From Candidatus Defluviibacillus avedoerensis (GTDB lineage: Bacteria; Pseudomonadota; Gammaproteobacteria; Burkholderiales; Burkholderiaceae_C), in contig JADJBS010000001.1 of NCBI GenBank assembly GCA_016703665.1, positions 372,001 through 436,000 on the forward strand: DNA of 64,000 nt, read 5' to 3'. Below the pieces are notes generated by a model. It searched no databases. It was not told where the DNA came from and saw only the letters and a program-made list of their open reading frames with translations. The position numbers and the translations under genes were made by a program. Numbering within the stretch: the first letter of the stretch is position 1; every line of letters starts with the position of its first letter. Shown one piece after another: positions 8,089-17,404 of the stretch.

Positions 8089-9531
8089 ATGAGCGCAGTA
8101 TTGATCCGAGGCGGCACCGTTGTGAATGCATACCGGGCATTCCGGGCCGATGTCTTGTGCCTGGATGGCAAAGTGGCCCTGGTGGGAGAGCACTTGAGCA
8201 CGCCAGCGGGCACCGAGATCATTGACGCAGGTGGGCAGCTGGTCATGCCAGGCGGTATTGACCCGCACACCCACATGCAGCTGCCCTTCATGGGCGCAAC
8301 CACCATGGACGACTTCTACAGCGGCACAGTCGCTGCCATGGCAGGTGGCACCACCACCATCATTGACTTTGTGATCCCTGACCCCAAAGAGCCACTGATG
8401 GATGCTTACCGCAAGTGGCGTGCTTGGGCCGAGAAGGCCGCCAGCGACTATAGCTTTCACGTCGCCGTCACCTGGTGGGACGAAACCGTGCACCGCGACA
8501 TGGGCACGCTCGTCACCGAAGAAGGCGTCAACAGCTTCAAGCACTTCATGGCCTACAAAAACGCCATCATGTGCGACGACGAAACCCTGGTGAACAGCTT
8601 CAAGCGCGCGCTGGAACTGGGCGCGATGCCCACGGTGCATGCAGAGAACGGTGAACTCGTCTTTTTGCTCCAAGCCGAGATGAAAGCACGCGGCATTCTG
8701 GGGCCAGAGGGCCACCCGGCCTCCCGCCCACCGGCGGTGGAAGCCGAAGCCGTGCAACGCGCCATCGCCATTGCCGATGTGCTGAACGTGCCCATCTATG
8801 TGGTGCACGTGTCCTGCGCTGAAAGTGCCGCGGCCATAGCCCGCGCCCGCGCCAACGGTCAGCGCGTGTATGGCGAAGTGCTGGCTGGTCACCTGGTGGT
8901 GGACGACAGCGTTTACCAGAACACAGACTTTACCTTTGCTGCCGCCCACGTAATGAGCCCCCCTTTCCGGGGCAAAGAAAACCAGGCAGCCCTGTGGCGT
9001 GGTCTCCAGGCAGGCCATCTCCACACCACGGCGACGGACCACTGCACCTTCTGCGCCGCCCAAAAAGCCGCTGGTAAAGACGACTTCAGCAAGATTCCCA
9101 ATGGCACAGGTGGCGTTGAGGAGCGCATGGCCATCCTGTGGGACCAGGGCGTCAACACGGGCAAACTCACCCCCAGCGAATTTGTCGCCGTCACATCGGC
9201 CAATGCGGCCAAACTGTTCAACATCTACCCGCAAAAAGGCTGTGTCGCTCCCGGCGCCGATGCCGATATTGTGGTGTGGGACCCCGCTGGCACCAAGACC
9301 CTGTCGGCCAAGACGCAAAAATCGTTGGGCGACTTCAACATCTTTGAAGGTCGCACCGTCACCGGCGTGCCCACCCACACCTTGAGCCGTGGCAACCTCA
9401 CCTTTGTGCAGGGCGACCTGCGTGCAGTGCGGGGTGCAGGTCAGTATGTGAAACGTGCGCCTTTTGGGGCGCAGTTTGATGCGCTGGGCCGCAAAGCGAT
9501 GCTCAATGCACCCAAGGCTGTGGCACGCTAA
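8089..9531 (+). CDS. hydA: Dihydropyrimidinase (hydantoinase family)
   Basis: Cytosolic binuclear metal amidohydrolase (480 aa) that opens dihydrouracil to N-carbamoyl-beta-alanine, the second step after PreTA. The metal HxH is in GGIDPHTHMQ (about residue 59). The Lys expected to be carbamylated is in NSFKHFMAYK (about 150). Further metal and substrate blocks are TVHAENGE, VVHVSCAE and TATDHCTF. AGGAG lies before the ATG. Homologues act on hydantoins too, but the operon context (preTA before, carbamoyl-beta-alanine amidohydrolase after) makes the pyrimidine role most likely. Confidence 0.93.
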   Translation: MSAVLIRGGTVVNAYRAFRADVLCLDGKVALVGEHLSTPAGTEIIDAGGQLVMPGGIDPHTHMQLPFMGATTMDDFYSGTVAAMAGGTTTIIDFVIPDPKEPLMDAYRKWRAWAEKAASDYSFHVAVTWWDETVHRDMGTLVTEEGVNSFKHFMAYKNAIMCDDETLVNSFKRALELGAMPTVHAENGELVFLLQAEMKARGILGPEGHPASRPPAVEAEAVQRAIAIADVLNVPIYVVHVSCAESAAAIARARANGQRVYGEVLAGHLVVDDSVYQNTDFTFAAAHVMSPPFRGKENQAALWRGLQAGHLHTTATDHCTFCAAQKAAGKDDFSKIPNGTGGVEERMAILWDQGVNTGKLTPSEFVAVTSANAAKLFNIYPQKGCVAPGADADIVVWDPAGTKTLSAKTQKSLGDFNIFEGRTVTGVPTHTLSRGNLTFVQGDLRAVRGAGQYVKRAPFGAQFDALGRKAMLNAPKAVAR

Positions 9532-9591
9532 CTGCTTATTTTCCGACCGTCTATTTTTGTTCCTACTTCAACCTTCAGGAAAGACTCACCC

Positions 9592-10593
9592 ATGAAAGCC
9601 TTTGTATTCCCTCGCCGCACCTTGTTGGCCATGAGCGCCGCATTGGTGCTGTCGGCGCCTGGTCTCTCCTTGGCGCAAGCCAAGATGAAAGTGGCGGCTA
9701 TTTACACCGTGCCCTTTGAGCAGCAATGGGTCAGCCGCATCCACAAGGCGCTCAAGGCCGCCGAGGCACGTGGCGAGATCGAATACAAGGCCAGCGAGAA
9801 CGTCAGCAACGCCGATTACGAACGTGTGATGCGTGAATACGCCACTGGCGGCAACGAGCTGATCGTGGGTGAAGCTTTTGCCGTGGAAGCCGCCGCCCGC
9901 AAGGTAGCCAAAGACTTCCCCAAGACTTCCTTCCTGCTGGGTTCGTCTGGCAAGCCGCAGGCACCTAATTTCAGCGTGTTTGACAACTTCATCCAAGAGC
10001 CTGCTTACCTTTCTGGCATGGTGGCGGGTGGCATGACCAAGAGCAACAAGATCGGTATGGTGGGCGGCTTTCCTATCCCCGAGGTCAACCGCCTGATGAA
10101 CGCCTTCATGGCGGGTGCCAAAGAGGTGAACCCCAAGGTGGAATTTACTGTCAGCTTCATCAACAGCTGGTTTGATCCACCGAAAGCCAAAGAAGCCGCC
10201 TTTGCGATGATCGACAAAGGTGCCGACGTGATGTATGCCGAGCGCTTTGGCGTGAGCGACGCCGCGCAAGAGCGCAAGGTGCTGGCGATTGGCAACGTGA
10301 TCAACACACAAGACAAGTACCCGAACACCATCGTGTCGTCAGCCCTGTGGAATATGGAGCCGTCCATCGACCGCGCGCTCAAGCTTGTCAAAGACAAGAA
10401 GTTCACGGCCGAAGACTACGGCGTGTACTCCACCATGAAACACAAGGGCTCGGAACTGGCCCCGCTTGGCACCTTTGACGGCAAGGTGCCTGCAGACGTG
10501 GTGACCAAGATGCGCGCCAAAGAAAAGGCCATCCTGGCTGGCAGCTTCACGGTCAAAGTGGACGACAACCAACCTAAATCAACAGCAAAGTAA
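9592..10593 (+). CDS. BMP-family ABC transporter substrate-binding protein
   Basis: Periplasmic solute-binding protein (333 aa) of the basic membrane protein (PnrA/Med-like) family, which binds nucleosides and nucleobases. It has a Sec signal peptide with N-terminal RR and a cleavage site near SLAQA. The fold signature KVAAIYTVPFEQQWVSRIH is followed by FPKTSFLLGSSG, NFSVFDNFIQEPAYLSGMVA and KIGMVGGFPIP. AGGAAAG lies before the ATG. It is followed by its ATPase and two permeases within the pyrimidine operon, so a pyrimidine base or nucleoside is the likely ligand; purines cannot be excluded. Confidence 0.88.
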   Translation: MKAFVFPRRTLLAMSAALVLSAPGLSLAQAKMKVAAIYTVPFEQQWVSRIHKALKAAEARGEIEYKASENVSNADYERVMREYATGGNELIVGEAFAVEAAARKVAKDFPKTSFLLGSSGKPQAPNFSVFDNFIQEPAYLSGMVAGGMTKSNKIGMVGGFPIPEVNRLMNAFMAGAKEVNPKVEFTVSFINSWFDPPKAKEAAFAMIDKGADVMYAERFGVSDAAQERKVLAIGNVINTQDKYPNTIVSSALWNMEPSIDRALKLVKDKKFTAEDYGVYSTMKHKGSELAPLGTFDGKVPADVVTKMRAKEKAILAGSFTVKVDDNQPKSTAK

Positions 10594-10600
10594 ACCTTCG

Positions 10601-12178
10601 ATGACTGCAGCAGGCCAGCCTGTTCTGCGGCTGAAGAACATCAGCAAACGCTTTGGTCAGCTGCAAGCCAATGATGACATCTCGCTCGATTTAGGGCCAG
10701 GCGAAGTGTTGGCACTGTTGGGTGAAAACGGTGCCGGTAAATCCACGCTGGTGTCCATTCTGTTCGGGCACTACGTGGCGGACTCTGGCCAGATAGAAGT
10801 GTTTGGTCAAGCGCTGGAACCCGGCCAGCCACGCGCCGCTTTGGCTGCTGGCATCGGCATGGTGCACCAGCATTTCACGTTGGCTGACAACCTGACCGTG
10901 CTGGACAACGTGATGCTGGGCACCGAGCCACTGTGGTGGCCCTGGTCCCGTCGTCAGGCTGCACGGGCTACGCTGGCTGCCACAGCCGAGCGTTTTGGTT
11001 TGCAGGTGAATGCTGACGCTCGCGTGGCCGATCTGTCGGTGGGCGAGCGCCAGAGGGTGGAGATCCTCAAAGCCCTGGTGCGCGGTGCGCGCATTCTGAT
11101 TCTGGACGAGCCCACTGCAGTGTTGACGCCGCAAGAGAGCGTTGCACTATTTCATACCTTGTCGCAAATGGTCGCGCAGGGTCTGTCCATCATCTTCATC
11201 AGCCATAAGCTGCCCGAGGTGATGCGCGTGTCGCACCGCGTGGCCGTGCTGAGGGCGGGTAAGCTGGTGGCCCAGGCGCCAGTGGCAGAGGCGAGCGAAG
11301 CCAAGCTGGCGCTGTGGATGCTCGGTCACGCCATTGACTTGCCGCAGCGTCAGCCAGCGACAAAGGTGGGCGCTGCGGTCTGTAAGCTAGACCAAGCCTG
11401 TTGCGCGCCGCACGGGCACGACAAACTTAAGCAGATTTCTTTGACGCTGCGCAGCGGCGAGATCGTCGCCATTGCCGGTGTATCGGGCAACGGTCAAGTG
11501 GCCTTGGCCGAACTCCTGAGTGGTGTGCGCTGCGTCAGCAGCGGCAGCGTGACCTTTCTGGGTCAGCCCATGCATGGCTCACCGGCAGACTTGGTACCCC
11601 AGGGCTTGGCCCGCATCCCCGAAGACCGCCATGCCGTGGGCGTGGTGGGCGATTTGCCCGTGTGGGAGAACGCGGTGAGTGAGCGCCTGCGCAGCCCGCA
11701 TTTTTCGCGCCGCATTCTGGGCCTGCGCTGGGTACGCCGCACGGTGGCCATGGCGCATGCGCAACGCATCATTGTCGACTTTGACGTGCGTGGTGCCGGG
11801 CCGCTGTCCAATGCGCGCGCTCTGTCAGGTGGCAACATGCAAAAGCTGATTTTGGGCCGCGCCCTGCGCTCTCCAGATGGCAGCACGCCCAAACTGATCG
11901 TAGCGCACCAGCCCTCCTGGGGGCTTGACCTGGGTGCCGTGGCCTATGTGCAGCAGCAACTGATTGCCGCACGCGATGCGGGCGCCGCTGTGCTGCTGAT
12001 CTCCGACGACCTGGATGAAGTCATGACGCTGGGCGACCTTGTCGCCGTGATGCACCACGGGGAGCTCACCCCCGCCAAGCCACCCGAGCAATGGACACGC
12101 GAGAGTCTGGGGCTCGCCATGGCGGGCATGCACGCGCAAACCAAGAACGAAGAAGCAGGTGAGGGCATGACAGCATGA
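10601..12178 (+). CDS. BMP-type nucleobase/nucleoside ABC transporter ATPase (tandem NBD)
   Basis: 525-aa double ATPase of the ribose/nucleoside import class. The first nucleotide-binding domain has Walker A GENGAGKST (about residue 42), signature LSVGERQRVEILKAL and Walker B ILILDEPTAVL. The second has the degenerate P-loop GVSGNGQVALAE and signature SGGNMQKLILGRAL. Its Walker B region reads LIVAHQPSWGLD, typical of the inactive second half in this family. Begins seven bases after the binding-protein stop and overlaps the next permease by four bases (ATGA). Confidence 0.92.
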   Translation: MTAAGQPVLRLKNISKRFGQLQANDDISLDLGPGEVLALLGENGAGKSTLVSILFGHYVADSGQIEVFGQALEPGQPRAALAAGIGMVHQHFTLADNLTVLDNVMLGTEPLWWPWSRRQAARATLAATAERFGLQVNADARVADLSVGERQRVEILKALVRGARILILDEPTAVLTPQESVALFHTLSQMVAQGLSIIFISHKLPEVMRVSHRVAVLRAGKLVAQAPVAEASEAKLALWMLGHAIDLPQRQPATKVGAAVCKLDQACCAPHGHDKLKQISLTLRSGEIVAIAGVSGNGQVALAELLSGVRCVSSGSVTFLGQPMHGSPADLVPQGLARIPEDRHAVGVVGDLPVWENAVSERLRSPHFSRRILGLRWVRRTVAMAHAQRIIVDFDVRGAGPLSNARALSGGNMQKLILGRALRSPDGSTPKLIVAHQPSWGLDLGAVAYVQQQLIAARDAGAAVLLISDDLDEVMTLGDLVAVMHHGELTPAKPPEQWTRESLGLAMAGMHAQTKNEEAGEGMTA

Positions 12179-13244
12179 GGCTAGAAAAGCGCAGCGAGTC
12201 GTCACCGCTGGCCTATGCCCTGGCGCCCGTCGGTGCCGTGGCATTTACGCTGCTGATCAGCGCAGCACTGGTTCTGTGGGCGGGCGCTGCTGTCCCCCAA
12301 ACCTATGGTGCGATCTTGATGGGCGGTTTTGGCTCACTCTTTGCATTGAGCGAAACCCTGATGCGTGCTGTGCCGCTGATGTTTACCGGCCTGGCTGCTG
12401 CGGTTGCGTTCAAGGCGCGCCTGTTCAACATTGGTGCAGAAGGCCAACTGTATGGCGGCGCGATGGCGGCTGTGGCGGTGGGGGGAATTGCCGCCGGGGG
12501 TGAGCTGTTTGCGCCCACTTGGGTGGTGTTCCCGCTCATGCTGCTGGCAGCTGCCCTGGTGGGGGCCTTGCTGCTGCTCGGCCCCGCTGTGCTCAAGCTG
12601 CGCTTTGGGGTGGACGAGGTGGTGACGACGCTGCTGATGAACTTCATCGTGCTATTGGGTGTGTCTGCCCTGCTGGATGGGCCGATGAAAGACACCGCCG
12701 CCATGGGCTGGCCGCAAAGCATGGCGCTGGCCAGCGATTTGGAACTTTGGCGCCCCATCCAAGGCCTGCGTCTGCACAGCGGCATCTTCATGGCGATTTG
12801 CCTGGCGGTAATATTGTGGCTGGTGTTCAAGCATGCGGTGCTGGGTTTTGACATTCGCGCTACAGGCGCCAATGCACGCGCAGCCATATTTGCCGGGGTG
12901 CCAGCGTTTCGCACCAATCTGATGGTGGCCTTGATGTCCGGCGCGCTGGCCGGTTTGGCAGGGGCCATCGAGGTAGCAGGCCGCACCAGCTACGTTACCA
13001 TGGACATGTCACCAGGCTATGGCTACAGCGGCATCGTGATCGCCATGCTGGCGGCCCTGCACCCGCTGGGCGTGATCGCCGCCAGCATTTTTGTGGCCGG
13101 GGTGATGGTGGGGCTGATGCAATGAGCCGCGTGGTGGGTGTGCCCACCTACATTGCCGATGTAATTGTGGCCACATCACTGATCGCGGTGCTGGTAGCGA
13201 CATTGCTGACTCAATACCGTGTGCGTTGGGGTCAGGACAAATGA
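12175..13244 (+). pseudogene. BMP-type ABC transporter permease (first), frameshifted near its 3' end
   Basis: Branched-chain/ribose-type inner-membrane permease with multiple hydrophobic helices and the conserved RLFNIGAEGQLYGG and GFDIRATGANARAAIFAGV segments. The frame stops at 13125 after VAGVMVGLMQ. Downstream another frame encodes the missing tail, AMSRVVGVPTYIADVIV to TQYRVRWGQDK, ending at 13244. Adding one G to the G4 run at 13110-13113 gives VMVGADAMSRVV and restores a 356-aa protein. The tail includes the last helix, so loss would probably matter if real. It overlaps the second permease start, as expected for an intact operon. Confidence 0.88.
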
Positions 13245-14167
13245 TGCAAACGCTCATCGATATTTTTGCCAACCTGTCGTTCTGGGGTGCCGTGCTGCGC
13301 ATTGCGACGCCGTTGATCCTGGGCACCCTGGGCGTGCTGCTGTGCGAACGGGCGGGCGTGCTGAACCTGGGCATCGAGGGCATCATGGTGGCGGGGGCGT
13401 TTACGGGTTGGCTCACGGTTTACGGCGGGCACAGTCTGTGGGCCGGTGTCGCCGTAGCAGCGTTGACGGGGGCACTGCTTGGCTTGCTGCACGCCTGGTT
13501 GACCGTGGGTTTGGCGCTCTCGCAACATGTGTCGGGCCTGGGCATAACCCTGCTGGCGACAGCGCTCAGCTCTTACGCGTCCCGGGTGAGCTTTCCCAAA
13601 GTCAGCACACCGCCCACCATTGCACCCTTTGAGCCGATGGCGGGCCTGGGTATTCCGGTGCTGGACACGCAAACACCGCTCACGCTGCTGGCTTTGCTGC
13701 TGGTTCCTCTCTTGGCCTACGTGCTGAACAGAACACCCGCTGGGCTGGCCCTGCGCATGGTGGGGGAGAACCCGGCGGCTGCCGAAGGCCAAGGCGTATC
13801 GGTGGCGCACACACGCACTGTAGCGATCGTGGCGGGCTCGGCCCTGATGGGTGTGGCGGGCTCTTTCTTGACGCTGGCGGCCTTCAATGCGTTCTTCTTC
13901 AACATGGCCAATGGTCGCGGTTGGATTTGTGTGGCGCTGGTGGTGTTTGCGTCGTGGCGACCGGGTAAGGCTTTGGTCGGAGCCCTGCTGTTTGCCATTT
14001 TTGATGCCCTGCAACTGCGCCTGCAGCAGTCGGGTGACGCGGCCTTGCCGTATCAGGTTTACTTGATGCTGCCCTACCTGCTATCGATACTTGCCCTGAT
14101 TGTGGTGGCCCGCAAGGCCGCCTATCCTCAAGCCCTCATGAAACCCTATCGCAAGGGTGAACGCTAG
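13241..14167 (+). CDS. BMP-type ABC transporter permease (second)
   Basis: About 308-aa multi-spanning permease, partner of the first permease. Family signatures are LGVLLCERAGVLNLGIEGIMVAGAF (quoted across 25 residues in short: CERAGVLNLGIEGIM) and GLALRMVGENPAAAEGQG, the coupling loop. Tandem ATGs at 13241 and 13244 overlap the repaired first permease stop, so the start is one of these. Ends three bases before the cytosine deaminase. Together with the two-domain ATPase and BMP protein it makes a complete importer. Confidence 0.9.
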   Translation: MMQTLIDIFANLSFWGAVLRIATPLILGTLGVLLCERAGVLNLGIEGIMVAGAFTGWLTVYGGHSLWAGVAVAALTGALLGLLHAWLTVGLALSQHVSGLGITLLATALSSYASRVSFPKVSTPPTIAPFEPMAGLGIPVLDTQTPLTLLALLLVPLLAYVLNRTPAGLALRMVGENPAAAEGQGVSVAHTRTVAIVAGSALMGVAGSFLTLAAFNAFFFNMANGRGWICVALVVFASWRPGKALVGALLFAIFDALQLRLQQSGDAALPYQVYLMLPYLLSILALIVVARKAAYPQALMKPYRKGER

Positions 14168-14170
14168 ACC

Positions 14171-15469
14171 ATGCTCGATCTCCTTGTTATCAACGCAACG
14201 CTGGCCGATGGCCAAACGCGCATGTCCTTGGGCGTGCAGGCCGGACGCATTGCCGAGGTTGGCAAGGGACTGAACCTGCCTTCGCATGAAACGCTGGACG
14301 CGCAAGGACAGTTGCTGACGGCCCCGTTTGTGGATGCGCACTTTCACATGGACGCCACGCTCAGCTATGGCCTGCCGCGCGTGAATCAGAGTGGCACCCT
14401 GTTGGAAGGCATTGCGTTGTGGGGCGAGCTAAAGCCTCAGCTTACGCAAGACGCATTGATTGAGCGCGCTCTGGCCTACTGCGACTGGGCCGTGGCCAAG
14501 GGCCTGCTGGCGATCCGCACCCATGTGGATGTCTGTGACCCGCGCCTGCTGGCGGTGGAGGCGTTGCTACAGGTCAAGCGCCAGGTGGCGCCTTACATCG
14601 ACATGCAGCTGGTGGCCTTCCCGCAAGACGGCGTGCTGCGCGCTCCTGGCGCGCTGGACAACCTCAAGCGCGCGATCGACATGGGCGTCGATGTGGTCGG
14701 GGGCATTCCGCACTTTGAGCGAACGATGCAGCACGGTGCCGACAGCGTGCGCCTGCTGTGCGAGTTGGCAGCCGAGCGTGGTCTGCTGGTGGACATGCAT
14801 TGCGATGAGTCGGACGACCCGCTTTCGCGCCATGTCGAAACCCTGGCGGCCGAGACGCATCGCCTGGGCCTGCATGGCCGCGTGACGGGCTCGCATTTGA
14901 CATCCATGCATTCCATGGACAACTACTACGTGTCCAAGTTGATCCCGCTGATGGCGGAGGCCAAGCTGCACGTTGTGTCCAACCCGCTGATCAACATCAC
15001 CCTTCAAGGCCGACACGACACCTACCCCAAACGGCGGGGCATGACCCGTGTGCCCGAGCTGCTGGCCGCTGGCATCAACGTGGCCTTTGGGCACGACTGT
15101 GTGATGGACCCGTGGTACAGCTTGGGCAGTGGCGACATGCTGGAAGTAGCCCACATGGGCCTGCATGTAGCGCAGATGACCAGCCAAGCCGCGATGCGCC
15201 AATGCTTCAACGCCGTGACCAGCGCCCCAGCGCGCGCCATGCAGCTCGAAGACCATGGCCTGGAAGTTGGCAAGAGTGCCGACTTTGTGCTGCTTCAAGC
15301 GCGTGACCCCATCGAAGCCATCCGCCTGCGCGCCACGCGCCTTGCCGTATACCGACGCGGCCAATGCATTGCCAGCAGTCCGCCCGCACAGACTCAATTG
15401 AACTTACCTGGTCGCCCGGCCAACACCACTTTCATGCCCAATTTCACGCATACGAGGAGCACAACATGA
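14171..15469 (+). CDS. codA: Cytosine deaminase
   Basis: 432-aa metal-dependent amidohydrolase that deaminates cytosine to uracil, feeding PreTA. It aligns by eye along most of its length with Escherichia coli CodA: DAHFHMDATLSYG, NQSGTLLEGI, RTHVDVCDPRLLAVEALL, LVAFPQDGVL and the catalytic HCDESDDPLSRHVET. Later blocks are SNPLINITLQGR and YPKRRGMTRV. The metal-ligand Asp lies in FGHDCVMDPWYSLG. The residue after that Asp is Cys here where E. coli has Asp 314, a position known to tune substrate preference. The gene sits inside the pyrimidine operon and overlaps the next start by four bases. Confidence 0.9.
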   Translation: MLDLLVINATLADGQTRMSLGVQAGRIAEVGKGLNLPSHETLDAQGQLLTAPFVDAHFHMDATLSYGLPRVNQSGTLLEGIALWGELKPQLTQDALIERALAYCDWAVAKGLLAIRTHVDVCDPRLLAVEALLQVKRQVAPYIDMQLVAFPQDGVLRAPGALDNLKRAIDMGVDVVGGIPHFERTMQHGADSVRLLCELAAERGLLVDMHCDESDDPLSRHVETLAAETHRLGLHGRVTGSHLTSMHSMDNYYVSKLIPLMAEAKLHVVSNPLINITLQGRHDTYPKRRGMTRVPELLAAGINVAFGHDCVMDPWYSLGSGDMLEVAHMGLHVAQMTSQAAMRQCFNAVTSAPARAMQLEDHGLEVGKSADFVLLQARDPIEAIRLRATRLAVYRRGQCIASSPPAQTQLNLPGRPANTTFMPNFTHTRSTT

Positions 15470-16727
15470 GTACCGATATCAATAACTTGAGAGTGAACGG
15501 CCAGCGCCTGTGGGACAGCCTGATGGAGCTGGCCCAGATCGGCGCCACGCCCAAAGGCGGCGTCTGCCGCCTGACCCTGACCGACCTGGACAAACAGGGC
15601 CGAGACCTGGTCAGCCGCTGGGCCAAGGAAGCGGGCATGACAGTCACCATCGACAAAATCGGCAACGGATTTTTGCGCCGCCCCGGTAAAAACAATACCC
15701 TGCCCCCGGTGATGACTGGCAGCCACATAGACACCCAACCCACCGGCGGCAAGTTTGACGGCAACTACGGCGTGCTGGCGGGCCTGGAAGTAGTGCGCAC
15801 CCTGAACGACAACCACATCGAGACCGAAGCCCCTATCGAGGTGGCCTGGTGGACGAATGAAGAAGGCTCGCGCTTTGTGCCGGTGATGATGGGCTCGGGT
15901 GTGTTCGCCAAAGCCTTTACCTTGGAACATGCCTACGCCGCCAAAGACGCCGATGGCAAGAGCGTCAAGGAAGAACTGGAGCGCATCGGCTACATCGGCC
16001 CACAAGAACCCGGCGATCACCCGATTGGCACCTATTTTGAAACCCACATCGAGCAAGGCCCAGTGCTGGAGGACAACAAAAAACCATTGGCGTGGTGAGC
16101 GGCGTGTTGGGCATCCGCTGGTATGACTGCGTGGTGACCGGCATGGAAGCGCACGCTGGCCCCACACCCATGGCGCTGCGTAAAGATGCCCTGCAAGTAG
16201 CCAGCAAACTGATGCAAGAAGTTGTGGCCTGCGCGCACCGCCACCCACAAGGCTCAGTGAATCATGGCCGTGGCACGGTCGGTATGGTGCGGGTGCACCC
16301 CAACAGCCGCAATGTGATTCCCGGCCAGGTCACTTTCAGCATCGATCTGCGCAACGCAACCAATGCGCTGTGCGACGCGATGGACGCAGACATCCGCGCC
16401 GTGGCCGCCAAAATCAGCGCCGAGACCGGCCTGTCCATCGTCATCACGCAGGTCAGTGCTTACCCAGCACAACCCTTCGACCCAGGTTGCATTCAGGCCG
16501 TGGCCAAGGCTGCGGAAAAACTTGGCTACAGCAATATGCCGGCCGTTTCAGGTGCAGGGCATGACGCAGTGTACGTGGCGCGCTTGGCACCGGCGGGGAT
16601 GATTTTTATCCCCTGCAAGGATGGCATCAGCCACAACGAGATTGAGAGTGCGGAGCCTGAACACATCACGGCGGGGTGCAATGTGTTGCTCCATGCGATG
16701 TTGGAGCGGGCGGGGGTGGTGGGATAG
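15466..16727 (+). pseudogene. N-carbamoyl-beta-alanine amidohydrolase (Zn-dependent hydrolase), frameshifted
   Basis: M20-type amidase of the beta-ureidopropionase/N-carbamoyl-amino-acid hydrolase group, which would release beta-alanine, CO2 and ammonia at the end of the pathway. Starts at ATG 15466 with GAGG upstream. Metal-binding blocks are GSHIDTQPTGGKFDG (about residue 85), WTNEEGSRF (about 131) and ETHIEQGPVLED. The frame stops at 16098 after EDNKKPLAW. A second frame carries VVSGVLGIRWYD to the end, with GMEAHAGPTPM and SGAGHDAVY. Adding one A to the A6 run at 16078-16083 gives EDNKKTIGVVSGV and a normal 420-aa enzyme. Last gene of the operon. Confidence 0.9.
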
Positions 16728-16785
16728 TTGCCTTTTCGGGCTTGGTGGCGTTTATTTAGGTTTCTTCTATTGGGCAGCATAGTCC

Positions 16786-16935
16786 GGCAGCCATGCCAGG
16801 ATGGTCATTCTCCGGCCACGCTCGCGAACAGCATTCGTGGATTGCGTTGGTTTCAAAGCGTATGCCACCGCCGTCACGCGGTGCCCGTAAGCTCGCGCGA
16901 ATCGGCCTGCGCCTGACCACCCTGGCATGGCTGCC
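16786..16935. repeat. 150-bp element bounded by 22-bp inverted repeats
   Basis: Left arm 16786-16807 and right arm 16914-16935 are inverted copies with one mismatch in 22; the core of the left arm reads CCATGCCAGGATGGTCA. Shorter matches continue inward (CGGCC and TCGCG blocks). The centre contains another stem, CACCGC-N6-GCGGTG (16866-16883). It could be a MITE-like non-autonomous element or a long structured repeat. No transposase and no clear target-site duplication were seen. Confidence 0.65.
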
Positions 16936-17108
16936 TTGGCGGGGTGGTTTGGGAAAGCCGTTTCGCTCAATACCACTGAGATCAACTGTGATTTCGCGGG
17001 GCTGACTAAACCGTGGTTTGATGCCTATTTGGAGGCACAGTTTGTACTGCGGTGCGCGCGAGCAAGGATACTTTGACGGTATAAAGCCAATGCTGCGAAG
17101 TCCGCAAG

Positions 17109-17351
17109 CTAGTAACCAATGATCAGGATGCCCTTTAGTGGGAGCTGAATTCTATTGCTCGCATAAAGAGTATCGAACCATTTGACTATTTGACTGAAGT
17201 CTTGGCTTTTCATTCCCCCCGCTGCGTAGACATTCCGAACAGCGATTGCAAGGTACTCAACATCATCCATCATGCAAACTTGAAGCAAGTCCTTGAGGAA
17301 CTGAAAATTCACGAGAGCTCTGCCAGCCTCGAGTCTTGAGACCGCATGCAC
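17109..17351 (-). pseudogene. Possible remnant of an unrecognised gene
   Basis: 80-residue minus-strand frame starting with GTG just after an in-frame TGA. The peptide has a protein-like composition (LEAGRALVNFQFLKDLLQVC, then IVKWFDTLYASNRIQLPLKG) and a natural-looking end, and its base composition is lower in GC than the neighbours. No family is recognised with certainty. It may be the C-terminal end of a gene decayed or cut by rearrangement; it may also be chance. Confidence 0.3.
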
Positions 17352-17404
17352 TCCTCAGCGCACTGTGCTGAAGCATCGCGGGCCTGGCAAGTTACAGTCT
17401 CCCT

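Larger units (their letters stand above)
16728..17404. other. Gene-poor interval of 677 bases
   Basis: Between the amidohydrolase and the DJ-1 gene no intact gene is recognised. The left part holds a 150-base inverted-repeat element (16786-16935). The right part holds a short minus-strand frame that could be a gene remnant (17109-17351). Overlapping frames on both strands across the inverted repeat encode similar peptides (MPGWS...), which is a by-product of the palindrome. Confidence 0.7.

Noticed and set aside
8077..9378. 433-residue minus-strand frame opposite the dihydropyrimidinase
   Set aside because: It is an antisense shadow of a fully conserved enzyme; composition is His/Gly/Val-rich without domain motifs.
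13081..16120. Programmed frameshifting in the permease and amidohydrolase genes
   Set aside because: No slippery heptamer with a downstream stimulatory structure is evident, the needed change is always one extra base, and relatives of these families are not known to use recoding.
16767..17005. Overlapping small frames on both strands encoding similar MPGWS peptides
   Set aside because: The similarity arises from the inverted repeat at 16786-16935; no ribosome site or family match.
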